Shown: positions 50,615 through 60,143, numbered from the stretch's first letter. The stretch: DNA of 64,000 bases from an uncultured Oxalobacter sp. (GCA_934277985.1 CAKQWF010000006.1:62001-126000), one strand, 5' to 3'. Numbers and translations: made by a program. Notes: a model not told the origin generated them from the letters alone.

Positions 50615-52432
50615 ATGTGCGGTATAGTCGGTGCGGTGGCAAAACGCAATGTCGTTCCTGTAATGCTGGAAGGTCTGAGACGACTGGAATACAGGGGATA
50701 CGATTCCTGCGGGATCGCCCTGTGTACGGATGGTCATCTGGAGCGGTCGCGCAGTACGTCACGGGTTGCTGAACTGGAAAAGCAGGTCAACGGTTGCCAT
50801 CTGTCGGGTTTCCTGGGAATCGCGCATACTCGCTGGGCGACGCATGGCGCCCCGACGACCGACAATGCCCATCCCCATTTTTCAGGGGAACGGATCGCGC
50901 TGGTGCATAACGGTATCATCGAAAACCATGCGGTTTTGCGTGCCGAACTGGAAGCGAAAGGTTATGTGTTTTCGAGTCAGACGGATACCGAAGTGATCGC
51001 TCACTTGATCGACAGCCTTTACCAGGGCGACTTGCTCAAGGCAGTGCAGTCGGCTGTGACGCGGTTGCGTGGTGCGTTTGCGATCGCGGTGATTTGTCGT
51101 GACGAGCCGCAGCGCATGGTCGGTGCACGACAGGGGTCGCCGCTGGTGGTCGGGATCGGCGAGAACGAACATTTTCTTGCATCCGATGCGCTGGCGCTGG
51201 CGGGAACGACGGACAGGATCGTATATCTGGAAGAAGGCGATACGGTCGATATCAGTCTCAACGATTGTCATATCTACGATGCGCAGGGGCGTCCTGCGCC
51301 GCGCGAAGTGCGTGTTGTCAGCGTCTATGCCGGTGTGTCGGAACTTGGACCTTACCGGCATTTCATGCAAAAGGAAATTTTCGAACAGCCGCGTGCGATT
51401 TCGGATACCTTGCAGGGCCTTGCCGGTATTTCACCGGAACTGTTTGGTGACGGTGCCTTGCCGATTTTGCAACAGGCCGATTCGATCCTGATTCTGGCGT
51501 GCGGAACCAGTTATTATGCCGGTCTGACAGCAAAATACTGGATGGAGTCGATTGCGCGGATTCCGGTCGAGGTTGAAATCGCCAGTGAATACCGCTACCG
51601 TGACAGTGTTCCATCGCCGAACCGGTTGGTCGTCACCATCAGCCAGAGCGGTGAAACGGCTGATACTCTGGCGGCCTTGCGCCATGCGCGTGATCTGGGC
51701 ATGGATCGTTCACTGACGATTTGCAATGTGGCGACCAGTGCAATGGTGCGCGAATGTGCATTGTCCTATATTACGCGGGCAGGTGTGGAAATCGGTGTCG
51801 CATCTACCAAGGCGTTTACCACGCAGCTGACGGCGCTTTTCCTGTTGTCGCTGGTGATTGCCAAGATTCGAGGCAGACTCACGCCGGAGCAGGAAGCGGC
51901 GCATATGAAATCGTTGCGCCATTTGCCGGTCGCCGTTTCGGCAGTACTGGCGCTGGAACCGCAGATTATCGCCTGGGCGGAAGATTTTTCACGTCATAAC
52001 GATGCGCTGTTTCTGGGACGTGGTATCCATTATCCGATCGCGCTGGAAGGCGCACTCAAGCTCAAGGAAATTTCCTATATCCATGCCGAAGCCTATCCGG
52101 CGGGTGAGCTCAAGCATGGACCGCTGGCGCTGGTCACGGACAAGATGCCGGTGGTGACGATCGCACCGAATGACGATCTGCTGGAAAAACTGAAGTCGAA
52201 CATGCAGGAAGTCCGGGCGCGTGGTGGCCAGCTTTATGTTTTTGCCGATTCGGATACGCGTATCATGTCGCAAGAAGGTATTCACGTTATCCGTATGCCG
52301 GAAAACTATGGCCAGCTTTCACCGATATTGCATGTGATTCCCTTGCAGTTGCTGGCATACCATACGGCGCTGGTTCGCGGGACTGATGTCGACAAGCCGC
52401 GCAATCTGGCCAAATCGGTGACGGTGGAATAA
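50615..52432 (+). CDS. glmS: glutamine-fructose-6-phosphate aminotransferase (isomerizing)
   Basis: 605 aa. Begins [12 protein letters not shown], exposing the catalytic Cys1 of the Ntn amidotransferase half after Met removal. Two SIS domains follow ('[21 protein letters not shown]', '[39 protein letters not shown]'), and the C-terminus is '[13 protein letters not shown]'. It makes glucosamine-6-phosphate for peptidoglycan and LPS. It may share a transcript with the small membrane protein 74 bp downstream. Confidence 0.96.
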   Translation: MCGIVGAVAKRNVVPVMLEGLRRLEYRGYDSCGIALCTDGHLERSRSTSRVAELEKQVNGCHLSGFLGIAHTRWATHGAPTTDNAHPHFSGERIALVHNGIIENHAVLRAELEAKGYVFSSQTDTEVIAHLIDSLYQGDLLKAVQSAVTRLRGAFAIAVICRDEPQRMVGARQGSPLVVGIGENEHFLASDALALAGTTDRIVYLEEGDTVDISLNDCHIYDAQGRPAPREVRVVSVYAGVSELGPYRHFMQKEIFEQPRAISDTLQGLAGISPELFGDGALPILQQADSILILACGTSYYAGLTAKYWMESIARIPVEVEIASEYRYRDSVPSPNRLVVTISQSGETADTLAALRHARDLGMDRSLTICNVATSAMVRECALSYITRAGVEIGVASTKAFTTQLTALFLLSLVIAKIRGRLTPEQEAAHMKSLRHLPVAVSAVLALEPQIIAWAEDFSRHNDALFLGRGIHYPIALEGALKLKEISYIHAEAYPAGELKHGPLALVTDKMPVVTIAPNDDLLEKLKSNMQEVRARGGQLYVFADSDTRIMSQEGIHVIRMPENYGQLSPILHVIPLQLLAYHTALVRGTDVDKPRNLAKSVTVE

Positions 52433-52505
52433 AAACGGGCAATACGGTACGGCTGGCGTACAATAGAAGCTGTCCGGTGCAACAAAGCATGAGGGGAGGA
52501 TCCGA

Positions 52506-52775
52506 ATGGATGCTTTCTGGCAATTCGTCAACAAGAGAAGTGTCCGTCTTGCGCTTGCCGCGTTCTGTTTCTTTCTGGCGATTCAGGGAGGATACCGGAT
52601 TTATCTGGCGCAGACGAATCTCGATATTTTCCGTGGGGCCGGAGAACTGGTGTTGTGGCTGTCATGGGCGCTGGTCAATTATTTGCGTGCCAACGGAAAA
52701 GTCGCGCCCAAACTGAATATCGCGGTCAATGTCGGTATCGCCATGCTGGTCATCAGCTGGTTTATGGGGAAATGA
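52506..52775 (+). CDS. small inner membrane protein
   Basis: 89 aa with three hydrophobic segments (about 13-30, 45-60, 69-87). GAGGGGAGGATCCG precedes the ATG. Not recognised. It lies 10 bp before the radical-SAM gene, so the two are likely an operon. Confidence 0.6.
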   Translation: MDAFWQFVNKRSVRLALAAFCFFLAIQGGYRIYLAQTNLDIFRGAGELVLWLSWALVNYLRANGKVAPKLNIAVNVGIAMLVISWFMGK

Positions 52776-52785
52776 AAGCGGGGAT

Positions 52786-53412
52786 ATGGATATGTCAGGC
52801 TCTGAAAATTATGAAGATACGGTCGGTTATACCTTGCATGGCAGCCGCTATCTGAATATGACCAACCGTTGCGGAGTATTGCGTTGCGCGTTCTGTCCGA
52901 AATTCAATGGTTCCTGGTCGGTCAAGGAATACGATATGCACTTGCATCATCATCCGACAGTCGATGAACTTGTCGAGGCAGCAGGCAATCCGGCGGACTA
53001 CCGGGAAATCGTTTTTTGCGGAATGGGCGAATCGACGACACGTCTTGACGATATGCTGGAAGTCGCAAGACGCTTGCGCGAAAAAGGGGCGAAACTCCGT
53101 CTCAATACGAATGGTCTGGGCAATATGATAAACGGTCGCGATGTCGCACCTGAAATCGCAGCGCTGATTCCGGTCATTTCCGTTTCGCTCAATGCGCAGG
53201 ATGAAGAAACCTATAACCGCCATTGCCGTCCCAAATTTTCCGGCGCGTATGCATCGGTGCTGGAATTTGTCGCCAGTGCGAAAAAGGCGGGAGCCGATGT
53301 GACCGTGACGGCTGTCGACGGTTTGCCGGGGGTTGATGTAAAGGCATGTGAAGCTATTGCAAACCGTCTCGGTGTGAAATTCAGACGACGGGTATTGGAC
53401 GATCTGGCCTGA
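52786..53412 (+). CDS. radical SAM protein (TatD-associated-like) with CX4CX2C cluster motif
   Basis: 208 aa. 'YLNMTNRCGVLRCAFCPKFNGSW' holds the Fe-S ligands Cys29, Cys34, Cys37, a CX4CX2C spacing instead of the usual CX3CX2C. 'REIVFCGMGESTTRLDDMLEVARRL' follows (GGE-like SAM-binding strand), with 'KLRLNTNGLGN' and 'VISVSLNAQDEETYNRHCRP'. It resembles small radical SAM proteins annotated as TatD-family associated; no tatD is nearby. An ATG at 52792 is an equally good start. Substrate unknown. Confidence 0.75.
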   Translation: MDMSGSENYEDTVGYTLHGSRYLNMTNRCGVLRCAFCPKFNGSWSVKEYDMHLHHHPTVDELVEAAGNPADYREIVFCGMGESTTRLDDMLEVARRLREKGAKLRLNTNGLGNMINGRDVAPEIAALIPVISVSLNAQDEETYNRHCRPKFSGAYASVLEFVASAKKAGADVTVTAVDGLPGVDVKACEAIANRLGVKFRRRVLDDLA

Positions 53413-53452
53413 CAGGGTGCGTTGGATCAGGAAGATTTTTCATGAACACACA

Positions 53453-53487
53453 ACCGGACATCACCGGCAGCGGATGTCCGGTTTTTG
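53453..53487 (+). terminator. rho-independent terminator
   Basis: 10-bp stem ACCGGACATC / GATGTCCGGT (53453-53462, 53473-53482) followed by T-rich sequence. It ends the glmS-side transcript. Confidence 0.85.
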
Positions 53488-53622
53488 TTTGCGCAATATT
53501 GCGCTTGGTGTGTAAAACCGTCGTGTATTGGGGCCGATAGTGTGGCCTGCCGGAATGCATGATTTCCAACCAGTTGATTTTAATTGATTTTTTTGCTGAT
53601 TTGCCGGATCTTTCATTTTTCT

Positions 53623-53643
53623 GACATAAATTGTATTTATGTC
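53623..53643. promoter_or_regulatory. 21-bp perfect palindrome, candidate operator upstream of nrdD
   Basis: GACATAAAT-TGT-ATTTATGTC: two 9-bp arms with a 3-nt spacer, in an AT-rich region about 85 bp before the riboswitch. It does not match the FNR consensus TTGAT-N4-ATCAA or the NrdR box as I know them. The regulator is unknown. Confidence 0.5.
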
Positions 53644-53729
53644 CGCGGGGGTGGGTTAGAATGAAAACCGGCCAGGTATCCGGCAATGCGCGGCGCCGTG
53701 CAGCCTTTTTGAAGTTACGTTATACTGCA

Positions 53730-53900
53730 CGGACAATGGTTCCTTTAACGGGATGAAAAGGGAATCCGGTCAAGTCGGAAAGATGATTCCGGAGCTGCCC
53801 CCGCAACTGTATACGGTAGCGTGCACCTGCAAACCACTGGGTGACCGGGAAGGAGGGTGTATCGCGATGATCCGCAAGCCAGGAGACCTGCCATTGACGA
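53730..53900 (+). promoter_or_regulatory. cobalamin (AdoCbl) riboswitch
   Basis: It contains 'AAAAGGGAATCCGGT' (53757-53771), 'CTGCCCCCGCAACTGTA' (53795-53811) and a B12 box GCAAGCCAGGAGACCTGCC (53874-53892), in the right order and spacing for the cobalamin riboswitch. Downstream, before nrdD, is a small hairpin (GGAAT-GTC-ATTCC) without a T-run, so control is probably at translation initiation of nrdD. The remainder of 53413-54037 has only the terminator and palindrome listed separately. Confidence 0.93.
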
Positions 53901-54037
53901 TTATTCCCAAAACAGGGCGGGGTGTCCTGAAGGAAAACAGTCTGCTGGAATGTCATTCCACCTTGTCCGGTTTTGCGATGGTTTGTTCGCTTGCCGTGTT
54001 GTTTTCTTTCGGTTCCGCCAGATGAAGAAGGTACTGA

Positions 54038-56101
54038 ATGAAAACGGAAGAGAAAGTCGTAGTTGATCGGGAGGCGGTTCAACCGGCGCCTTCCGTATCG
54101 CCCCCATTACCCCAGCGTATCATCAAGCGCGACGGTGCCGAAGTGCCGTTCGATGCCAAAAGGATTACGGTTGCGCTTGCCAAGGCTGGTCGTGCGACCG
54201 GTGATTTCGGCGAGGATGAAGCGCAGCTTCTGACGCAGCGGACGTTGAAAGTGTTGCGACACCGTTTTGCCGGTTCCGCGCCGACGGTCGAGCAGGTTCA
54301 GGATGTCGTCGAACAGATGCTGGTCGATGCCAATCACACGCGGACATTCCGTGCCTATGCCACGTATCGTGACCAGCGTCACCGCTTGCGGCAGGATAGA
54401 AGAACGCTGGTCGATGTCGCTTCTTCCGTCGAGGAATATGTCGATCGTGCGGACTGGCGTGTTCAGGCCAATGCCAATCAGGGGTATTCGCTGGGTGGTC
54501 TGATTCTGAATGTATCGGGCAAGGTGACGGCGAATTACTGGTTGAGTCATGTCTATCCTCCGGAAATCGGTATGGCGCATCGTGACGCCGATTACCATAT
54601 CCATGATCTGGATATGTTATGCGGATATTGCGCCGGCTGGTCGCTGCGGCAGTTGCTGTATGAAGGATTCAACGGTGTTCCGGGCAAGCCGGAAGCCGAT
54701 CCACCGAAGCATTTTTCGACGGCATTGGGCCAGATGGTCAATTTTTTGGGCACCCTGCAAAACGAATGGGCCGGTGCACAGGCATTCAGTTCGTTTGATA
54801 CCTATCTGGCGCCTTATGTCCGCAATGACGGCTTGTCGTTCGACGAAGTCAAGCAGCATATGCAGGAGTTCATCTATAACCTGAATGTGCCATCCCGTTG
54901 GGGAACACAGACGCCTTTCACCAATCTGACGTTCGACTGGGTTTGCCCTGAGGATTTGCGCCAGCAGGTACCGGTGATCGCCGGTGAGGAAATGCCGTTC
55001 ACATATGGTGAATTGCAGGAAGAGATGGATATGCTCAACCGCGCCTATATCGAGGTGATGACGGCAGGTGACAGGCGTGGCAGGGTATTCACGTTCCCGA
55101 TCCCGACGTATAACATCACGTCGGATTTCCCGTGGGAATCGGAAAATGCGGAACGGCTTTTTGCCATGACGGCCAAATACGGTTTGCCGTATTTCCAGAA
55201 TTTCCTGAATTCCGATCTGGCGCCGAATATGGTGCGTTCGATGTGTTGCCGTTTGCAACTGGATTTGCGCGAATTGCTCAAACGTGGCAACGGTTTGTTC
55301 GGTTCGGCGGAACAAACGGGTTCGATCGGTGTGGTGACGATCAATTGCGTACGCCTCGGTTATCTGTTCAAGGGGGATGAAAAGGGCTTGTTCGCCCGTC
55401 TGGATTATCTGGCCGACAGGGCGAAAGACAGTCTTGAAATCAAGCGCAAGGTCGTCCAGCGCCTGATGGATGGCGGGCTGTTCCCGTATACGCGACGTTA
55501 TCTGGGCAGACTGCGCAACCATTTCTCGACGATCGGTGTGAACGGCATCAATGAAATGATCCGCAACTTCACGAATGATCGTGATGATATTACGACCGAA
55601 TTCGGCCACCAGATGGCGTTGCGTTTGCTCGATCATTTGCGCGAACGGATGAAGAATTATCAGGAAGAAACCGGTAATCTCTACAATCTGGAAGCCACTC
55701 CTGCTGAAGGGACGACTTACCGTTTCGCGCGCGAGGACAAAAAGCGTTATCCGGATATTCTTCAGGCCGGTACGCCTGAACATCCGTATTACACGAACTC
55801 GTCCCAATTGCCGGTCGGCTATACCGACGATCCGTTCGAGGCGTTGCGCTGTCAGGATGATTTGCAGATTCGCTATACCGGTGGAACGGTGTTGCATCTT
55901 TATATGCAGGAACAGATTTCATCGCCTGAGGCCTGTCGCAAGCTGGTCAGGACAGCACTGACGAATTTCAGGTTGCCGTATCTGACGGTGACACCGACAT
56001 TCTCTATTTGTCCGAAGCACGGTTATCTGGCCGGCGAACATGAATTTTGCCCCATCTGTGACGAAGAACTGATGGCGGAAATGGAAAAACAGAAACATTG
56101 A
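54038..56101 (+). CDS. nrdD: anaerobic ribonucleoside-triphosphate reductase (class III), large catalytic part lacking the glycyl-radical tail
   Basis: 687 aa. The N-terminal ATP-cone spans about residues 26-115 ('RIIKRDGAEVPFDAKRITVALAKA'). The NrdD barrel follows, with 'DADYHIHDLDMLCGYCAGWSL', 'KHFSTALGQMVNFLGTLQNEWAGAQAFSSFDT' and 'SMCCRLQLDL'. The C-terminal zinc-type cluster is 'SICPKHGYLAGEHEFCPICDEE'. It then stops: the R-x-x-GY glycyl-radical loop that normally follows is absent and is encoded by the next gene. It reduces NTPs to dNTPs without oxygen. The start has GAAGAAGG upstream. A cobalamin riboswitch sits in its leader. Confidence 0.93.
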   Translation: MKTEEKVVVDREAVQPAPSVSPPLPQRIIKRDGAEVPFDAKRITVALAKAGRATGDFGEDEAQLLTQRTLKVLRHRFAGSAPTVEQVQDVVEQMLVDANHTRTFRAYATYRDQRHRLRQDRRTLVDVASSVEEYVDRADWRVQANANQGYSLGGLILNVSGKVTANYWLSHVYPPEIGMAHRDADYHIHDLDMLCGYCAGWSLRQLLYEGFNGVPGKPEADPPKHFSTALGQMVNFLGTLQNEWAGAQAFSSFDTYLAPYVRNDGLSFDEVKQHMQEFIYNLNVPSRWGTQTPFTNLTFDWVCPEDLRQQVPVIAGEEMPFTYGELQEEMDMLNRAYIEVMTAGDRRGRVFTFPIPTYNITSDFPWESENAERLFAMTAKYGLPYFQNFLNSDLAPNMVRSMCCRLQLDLRELLKRGNGLFGSAEQTGSIGVVTINCVRLGYLFKGDEKGLFARLDYLADRAKDSLEIKRKVVQRLMDGGLFPYTRRYLGRLRNHFSTIGVNGINEMIRNFTNDRDDITTEFGHQMALRLLDHLRERMKNYQEETGNLYNLEATPAEGTTYRFAREDKKRYPDILQAGTPEHPYYTNSSQLPVGYTDDPFEALRCQDDLQIRYTGGTVLHLYMQEQISSPEACRKLVRTALTNFRLPYLTVTPTFSICPKHGYLAGEHEFCPICDEELMAEMEKQKH

Positions 56102-56133
56102 ATCGACTAACCCGTTAGCAGAAAGGAATGATT

Positions 56134-56316
56134 ATGGATACTTCACGTTTGCCTCAGGAAAAGCGTCAGCGCTGTGAGGTCTGGACACGTGTGATGGGCT
56201 ATCACCGCCCGGTTTCGGAATTCAACCCCGGAAAACAGAGTGAACACCGCGAACGGGTTCATTTTGTCGAATCCGTTATCCCGGAAACACCTTGTGCATG
56301 CACCCGTGACAAATGA
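56134..56316 (+). CDS. separate glycyl-radical domain of class III ribonucleotide reductase
   Basis: 60 aa. 'RCEVWTRVMGYHRPVSEFNPGKQSEHRERVHF' matches the extreme C-terminus of NrdD proteins, with the radical glycine predicted at Gly22. The gene has its own ribosome site (GAAAGGA at 56121-56127) with ideal spacing to the ATG at 56134; the ATG at 56128 is too close. It is in a different frame from nrdD and 32 bp after its stop, so it is a distinct gene, not an obvious sequencing error. Its stop overlaps the nrdG start region. Confidence 0.88.
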   Translation: MDTSRLPQEKRQRCEVWTRVMGYHRPVSEFNPGKQSEHRERVHFVESVIPETPCACTRDK

Positions 56317-56983
56317 TGTAACCCTGCAGGTCGGGGGAATCACACCGTTTACCACGATCGATTTTCCCGGCCGGCTGGCCGCGGTCATATTTTGTCAGGG
56401 ATGTCCCTGGCGATGTCGTTATTGTCACAACAGGCATTTGTTGCCTGCCGGTGTCGGCGGGAAATATGCATGGACAGAGGTGATGCAGTGGCTTGAGACA
56501 AGACGCGGCCTTCTGGAAGGAGTGGTTTTCAGCGGAGGTGAACCTCTGTTGCAACGCCAGTTGCCGGATGCCGCAAGCGCGGTACGCGAGCAAGGTTTTG
56601 CGGTAGCCTTGCATACGTCCGGTGTCTATCCTGACCGGTTACATGACATGTTGCCGCTGGTGGATTGGGTCGGACTGGACATCAAGGCGCCGTTTGACGA
56701 ATATGCGCTCATTACCGGTGGTGGCGACGGCAGCCGTACACGGGACGCCTTGCGGTATATTGTTCAGGCCGGTACTCCGCATGAATTGCGCTGTACGCTG
56801 GATCCGGATTTTTTCGATGCGGCACGTGCCCGGAAAATGGCGATGCAACTGGCTCAGGCCGGTGCGTCCCATCTGGTGCTTCAGGCTTGTCGTGATGAAA
56901 CGACTCGCCGGAGTCGCCATGTACCGGATGAGGTACTGGACGCCATTCGTGCGCATCTTCCTTCGGTGACGTGCCGATTTTGA
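56306..56983 (+). CDS. nrdG: anaerobic ribonucleotide reductase activating protein
   Basis: 225 aa from a GTG at 56306, giving 'VTNDVTLQVGGITPFTTIDFPGRLAAVIFCQGCPWRCRYCHN' with the canonical radical-SAM CX3CX2C. It generates the glycyl radical on NrdD using AdoMet. This is the longer NrdG type (about 225 aa versus 154 in E. coli). An in-frame ATG at 56240 would overlap the glycyl-domain gene by 77 bp. The GTG overlap is 11 bp. The start is uncertain. Confidence 0.9.
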   Translation: MTNDVTLQVGGITPFTTIDFPGRLAAVIFCQGCPWRCRYCHNRHLLPAGVGGKYAWTEVMQWLETRRGLLEGVVFSGGEPLLQRQLPDAASAVREQGFAVALHTSGVYPDRLHDMLPLVDWVGLDIKAPFDEYALITGGGDGSRTRDALRYIVQAGTPHELRCTLDPDFFDAARARKMAMQLAQAGASHLVLQACRDETTRRSRHVPDEVLDAIRAHLPSVTCRF

Positions 56984-57082
56984 CAATTTGCGTTCGTTCA
57001 TACCGGATGTCCTCAGTCCGGATTTCTGAATCGCCCGGGTTTCCGTTACCATATGGTTTCCTGATGATGGCGGACGAATGAT

Positions 57083-58417
57083 ATGAGTGCGTTTCTGACA
57101 GATTTGCTGCTGCTGTTTTTGCTGACGGTGTTGAATGGCGTTTTCGCCATGTCCGAAATCGCGCTGGTCTCGTCCAGAAAAGTTCGCTTGCAAAGTCTCT
57201 CGGACGAGGGAAGCTCGGGGGCGAAAAAGGCACTTGAACTGTATCGTTCGCCATCCCGTTTTTTGTCGACTATCCAGGTCGGTATTACTTCTATCGGTAT
57301 CTTGAGCGGTGCTGTCGGTGAAAAGGCGATTTCGGCGCCGTTGGCCGGATGGCTGGCGCAAATTCCCGGGTTACAGGTATATGCCAGAGGGATCGCCCTT
57401 GCGGTGACAGTCGTTTGTCTGACGTATTTTTCGGTTGTGATCGGTGAGCTGGTTCCGAAAAGTCTGGCATTGCTGGCGCCGGAGCGGCTGGCCTCGATCA
57501 TGTCGCGCCCGTTGGGTGCGCTGGCGGTTGTTGCGCTGCCGCTGGTCTGGCTCCTTTCCAAATCCAGCGAGTGGTTTTTGGGAATGCTCGGCGTCAGAAA
57601 AAACAGCGATCCGCCCATCAGTGACAATGAAATCAGGGCGCTGATGGGACAGGGAACGAAGGCCGGTGTTTTCCACAAGGGAGAACAGGAAATCGTTTCC
57701 AATGTCTTGCGTCTGGATCAGCAGCCGATTGTGGAAATCATGACGCCCAAGCACGATCTGGCGGTTCTTGATCTTGACGATACCCCCGAATTGATCAGAA
57801 GCCGGATCGCTTCAACGGAGCATACACGCCTCATCGTTTGCCGGGATGGTCTCCAGCATGTTCTCGGGATTTTGCGTCGTGGTGACTTGTTGGGGAAAAC
57901 CGTCAACGGAACACCGGTCATGCCGGAAGATATCGAGTCCGTTCTGCTCAAGCCCTTGTTCGTGCCCGAGACGATTTCGACGATACAGCTTCTCGAGAAT
58001 TTCCGCCATGCCCGCAATTCTCTGGCGCTGGTCGTGGATGAATATGGCGATATGCAGGGAATCGTGACGATGACGGATGTGCTGGCGGCGATTGTGGGCG
58101 ATTCGTCGGTTCCTGACGTCAATGAGGAGGATGATCTCGTCCGGCGAGAAGATGGTTCCTGGCTGGTCGATGGCGAAATCAGTATCGAGCGGCTGGTGTC
58201 CGAATTGGGGATACATGGCGGGTTGCCGGGCGAGGATTCCAACCGGTTTCATACGGTGGGCGGTTTTGTGATGTATATGCTTGGCAGGATACCTGTGGCT
58301 GCTGATCGTTTTGAGGCCGGCGGATGGCGCTTTGAAGTGATGGATATGGATCGCAATCGCGTCGACAAGGTGCTGGTCGTACCGCCTGAGACGGATGGAA
58401 ACGTGAAGTCTGAATGA
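57083..58417 (+). CDS. CNNM/CorC-type transporter (hemolysin C-like) with CBS domains
   Basis: 444 aa. The N-terminal DUF21 membrane domain (~1-190) begins 'LLLLFLLTVLNGVFAMSEIALVSSRKVRLQ'. Two CBS domains follow (about 210-335; 'IMTPKHDLAVLDLDD', 'NSLALVVDEYGDMQGIVTMTDVLAAIVGD'), then a CorC_HlyC domain (~350-435). The family is linked to Mg2+/Co2+ efflux and is often misnamed hemolysin. It stands alone after nrdG. Confidence 0.9.
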   Translation: MSAFLTDLLLLFLLTVLNGVFAMSEIALVSSRKVRLQSLSDEGSSGAKKALELYRSPSRFLSTIQVGITSIGILSGAVGEKAISAPLAGWLAQIPGLQVYARGIALAVTVVCLTYFSVVIGELVPKSLALLAPERLASIMSRPLGALAVVALPLVWLLSKSSEWFLGMLGVRKNSDPPISDNEIRALMGQGTKAGVFHKGEQEIVSNVLRLDQQPIVEIMTPKHDLAVLDLDDTPELIRSRIASTEHTRLIVCRDGLQHVLGILRRGDLLGKTVNGTPVMPEDIESVLLKPLFVPETISTIQLLENFRHARNSLALVVDEYGDMQGIVTMTDVLAAIVGDSSVPDVNEEDDLVRREDGSWLVDGEISIERLVSELGIHGGLPGEDSNRFHTVGGFVMYMLGRIPVAADRFEAGGWRFEVMDMDRNRVDKVLVVPPETDGNVKSE

Positions 58418-58457
58418 GTGTGGTGTTCGTGGAAGCGGAAATTAGCATCCGGAACGT

Positions 58458-59525
58458 GTGCATCGTATAATCGCTGCCATTGACAGGGTATTTTCGAGAC
58501 GAGTAACGAAACAGAACGGTGCCATATTGAGCCAATACAAGACAAATGATTCCGGTTCTGCCTTCCTTGCGCCGGTGTTGCCGGATCTGGAATCGGTGGA
58601 CCGGATTATCCGTCAGCAGATGCATTCGGATATCGCGCTGGTCGGCACGATTGCGGAATATATCATCAATGCCGGCGGGAAGCGGATTCGTCCTGTTCTC
58701 GTTTTGCTGATAGCACGTGCACTGGGGTATCAGGGGGAAGATCACTGTACGCTGGCGGCAACGATCGAATTCATCCATACCGCAACCTTGCTGCATGACG
58801 ATGTGGTGGATGAAGCGCAACTGCGTCGTGGAATTCCCAGCGCCAATGTATCGTTCGGCAATGCGGCATCAGTGCTTGTCGGTGATTTTCTATATACCCG
58901 TGCTTTCCAGATGATGGTATCCGTCGGCAATATGCGTATTCTTGATGTACTGGCGGATGCGACCAATCTGATTGCGGAAGGCGAGGTCATGCAATTGACG
59001 CATGTGCGCAATATCGCGGTAGATGAAGGTGCCTACATGAACGTCATCTATGCCAAAACGGCGAAGCTCTTTGAAGCCTCCTGCGAGATCGGTGCACTGA
59101 TCGCACAGGCAACAGATGAAAAGGTTCGCGCGGCTGCACGGTTCGGACGTGCGCTGGGCATGGCTTTCCAGTTGATCGACGATGTGCTGGATTACGCAGG
59201 TGATACCGGTGAGATGGGCAAGCGTATCGGTAACGATCTGAAAGAAGGCAAGATGACGTTGCCGCTGATTTATCTGTTCGAAAACGGGACACAACAGCAA
59301 AAGGAACTGGTTCGCCGCTGTGTGGAAGAAAACGATGAAAGTTGCTTTGCCGCAGTGTCAGAAGCAGTTTGTTCATGCGGTGCGCTCGAATATACACGCA
59401 GCAAGGCCGGGCAGGCTGTTGCGCAGGCAACACAGGCACTTGCGGTTTTCAGTGGTGAGGGGAGTGGTCAATACGAAAAATCTTTGCTAGAATTAGCATC
59501 CTTCTCGGTAGAAAGGAGTTTTTGA
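58458..59525 (+). CDS. ispB: octaprenyl diphosphate synthase
   Basis: 355 aa as given; a TTG at 58527 (LSQYKTND) may be the true start, giving ~332 aa. It has the first Asp-rich motif 'LLHDDVVDEAQLRRG' and second 'QLIDDVLDYAGD', plus 'GGKRIRPVLVLLIA'. It makes the ubiquinone side chain by adding isopentenyl units. It sits just before tRNA-Pro, as rplU/rpmA-side ispB often lies near tRNA genes. Confidence 0.93.
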   Translation: MHRIIAAIDRVFSRRVTKQNGAILSQYKTNDSGSAFLAPVLPDLESVDRIIRQQMHSDIALVGTIAEYIINAGGKRIRPVLVLLIARALGYQGEDHCTLAATIEFIHTATLLHDDVVDEAQLRRGIPSANVSFGNAASVLVGDFLYTRAFQMMVSVGNMRILDVLADATNLIAEGEVMQLTHVRNIAVDEGAYMNVIYAKTAKLFEASCEIGALIAQATDEKVRAAARFGRALGMAFQLIDDVLDYAGDTGEMGKRIGNDLKEGKMTLPLIYLFENGTQQQKELVRRCVEENDESCFAAVSEAVCSCGALEYTRSKAGQAVAQATQALAVFSGEGSGQYEKSLLELASFSVERSF

Positions 59526-59542
59526 TCTTTCTGCTGTCATTT

Positions 59543-59619
59543 CGGGGTGTAGCTTAGCCTGGTAGAGCGCTACGTTCGGGACGTAGAGGCCGGAGGTTCG
59601 AATCCTCTCACCCCGACCA
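59543..59619 (+). tRNA. tRNA-Pro (anticodon CGG)
   Basis: 77 nt with encoded CCA. The acceptor stem is CGGGGTG/CACCCCG, the anticodon loop TTCGGGA has anticodon CGG, and the T-arm has GGAGG TTCGAAT CCTCT. It starts 17 bp after the ispB stop. Confidence 0.97.
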
Positions 59620-60143
59620 ATTTTCTCTTCTTTCTTCATTTTTTCCTGTACATACGATATCGTGTGCCGCTTGTCGGGCGGCTGGTCTTGTATGCCTTTC
59701 TAATAATCGTGCGGATGATACAACTGTTCAGAAGTACCGTGAGTCCGCGCCGACAGATCGGGTTGATCGCCATGCCTTGTGACGATGAAACAGGTTATGG
59801 TTTGTGGTGGCTTCACTTGGAGGTTTGGCAATGTATGCATGACCTGTGTTTTTCGAACCGGTTCGTATGCATGTGTCATGAGTTTTGTGCATGATTTTCC
59901 CGGATAGCGTATGGAACGCTGCCAGTGGACGGATGCAAGTGCGGGGAAAAGACGACGAACAGGAATGCCGGTGATCGTGCGATCAAGGGGTGAAATACCG
60001 GATGGATGATGATTTTCGCGTGCCGTCGGTATGGCATGAGAAAAGTTTTTTGCCCGATGGCATTGAGTTTTCATCAAAAAATGAAATAATACAAACATTT
60101 TTGCATAACGCAGTTTGAAGCCCTGAATTTTCAGGAGAACCGG

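Noticed and set aside
53575..53592. FNR-like site (TTGATTTTAATTGAT) upstream of nrdD
   Set aside because: The right half should be ATCAA; here it is ATTGA, so it does not meet the consensus.
59664..59894. 76-codon frame after tRNA-Pro
   Set aside because: No ribosome site or family pattern; it is cysteine-rich by chance, in an otherwise gene-free leader.
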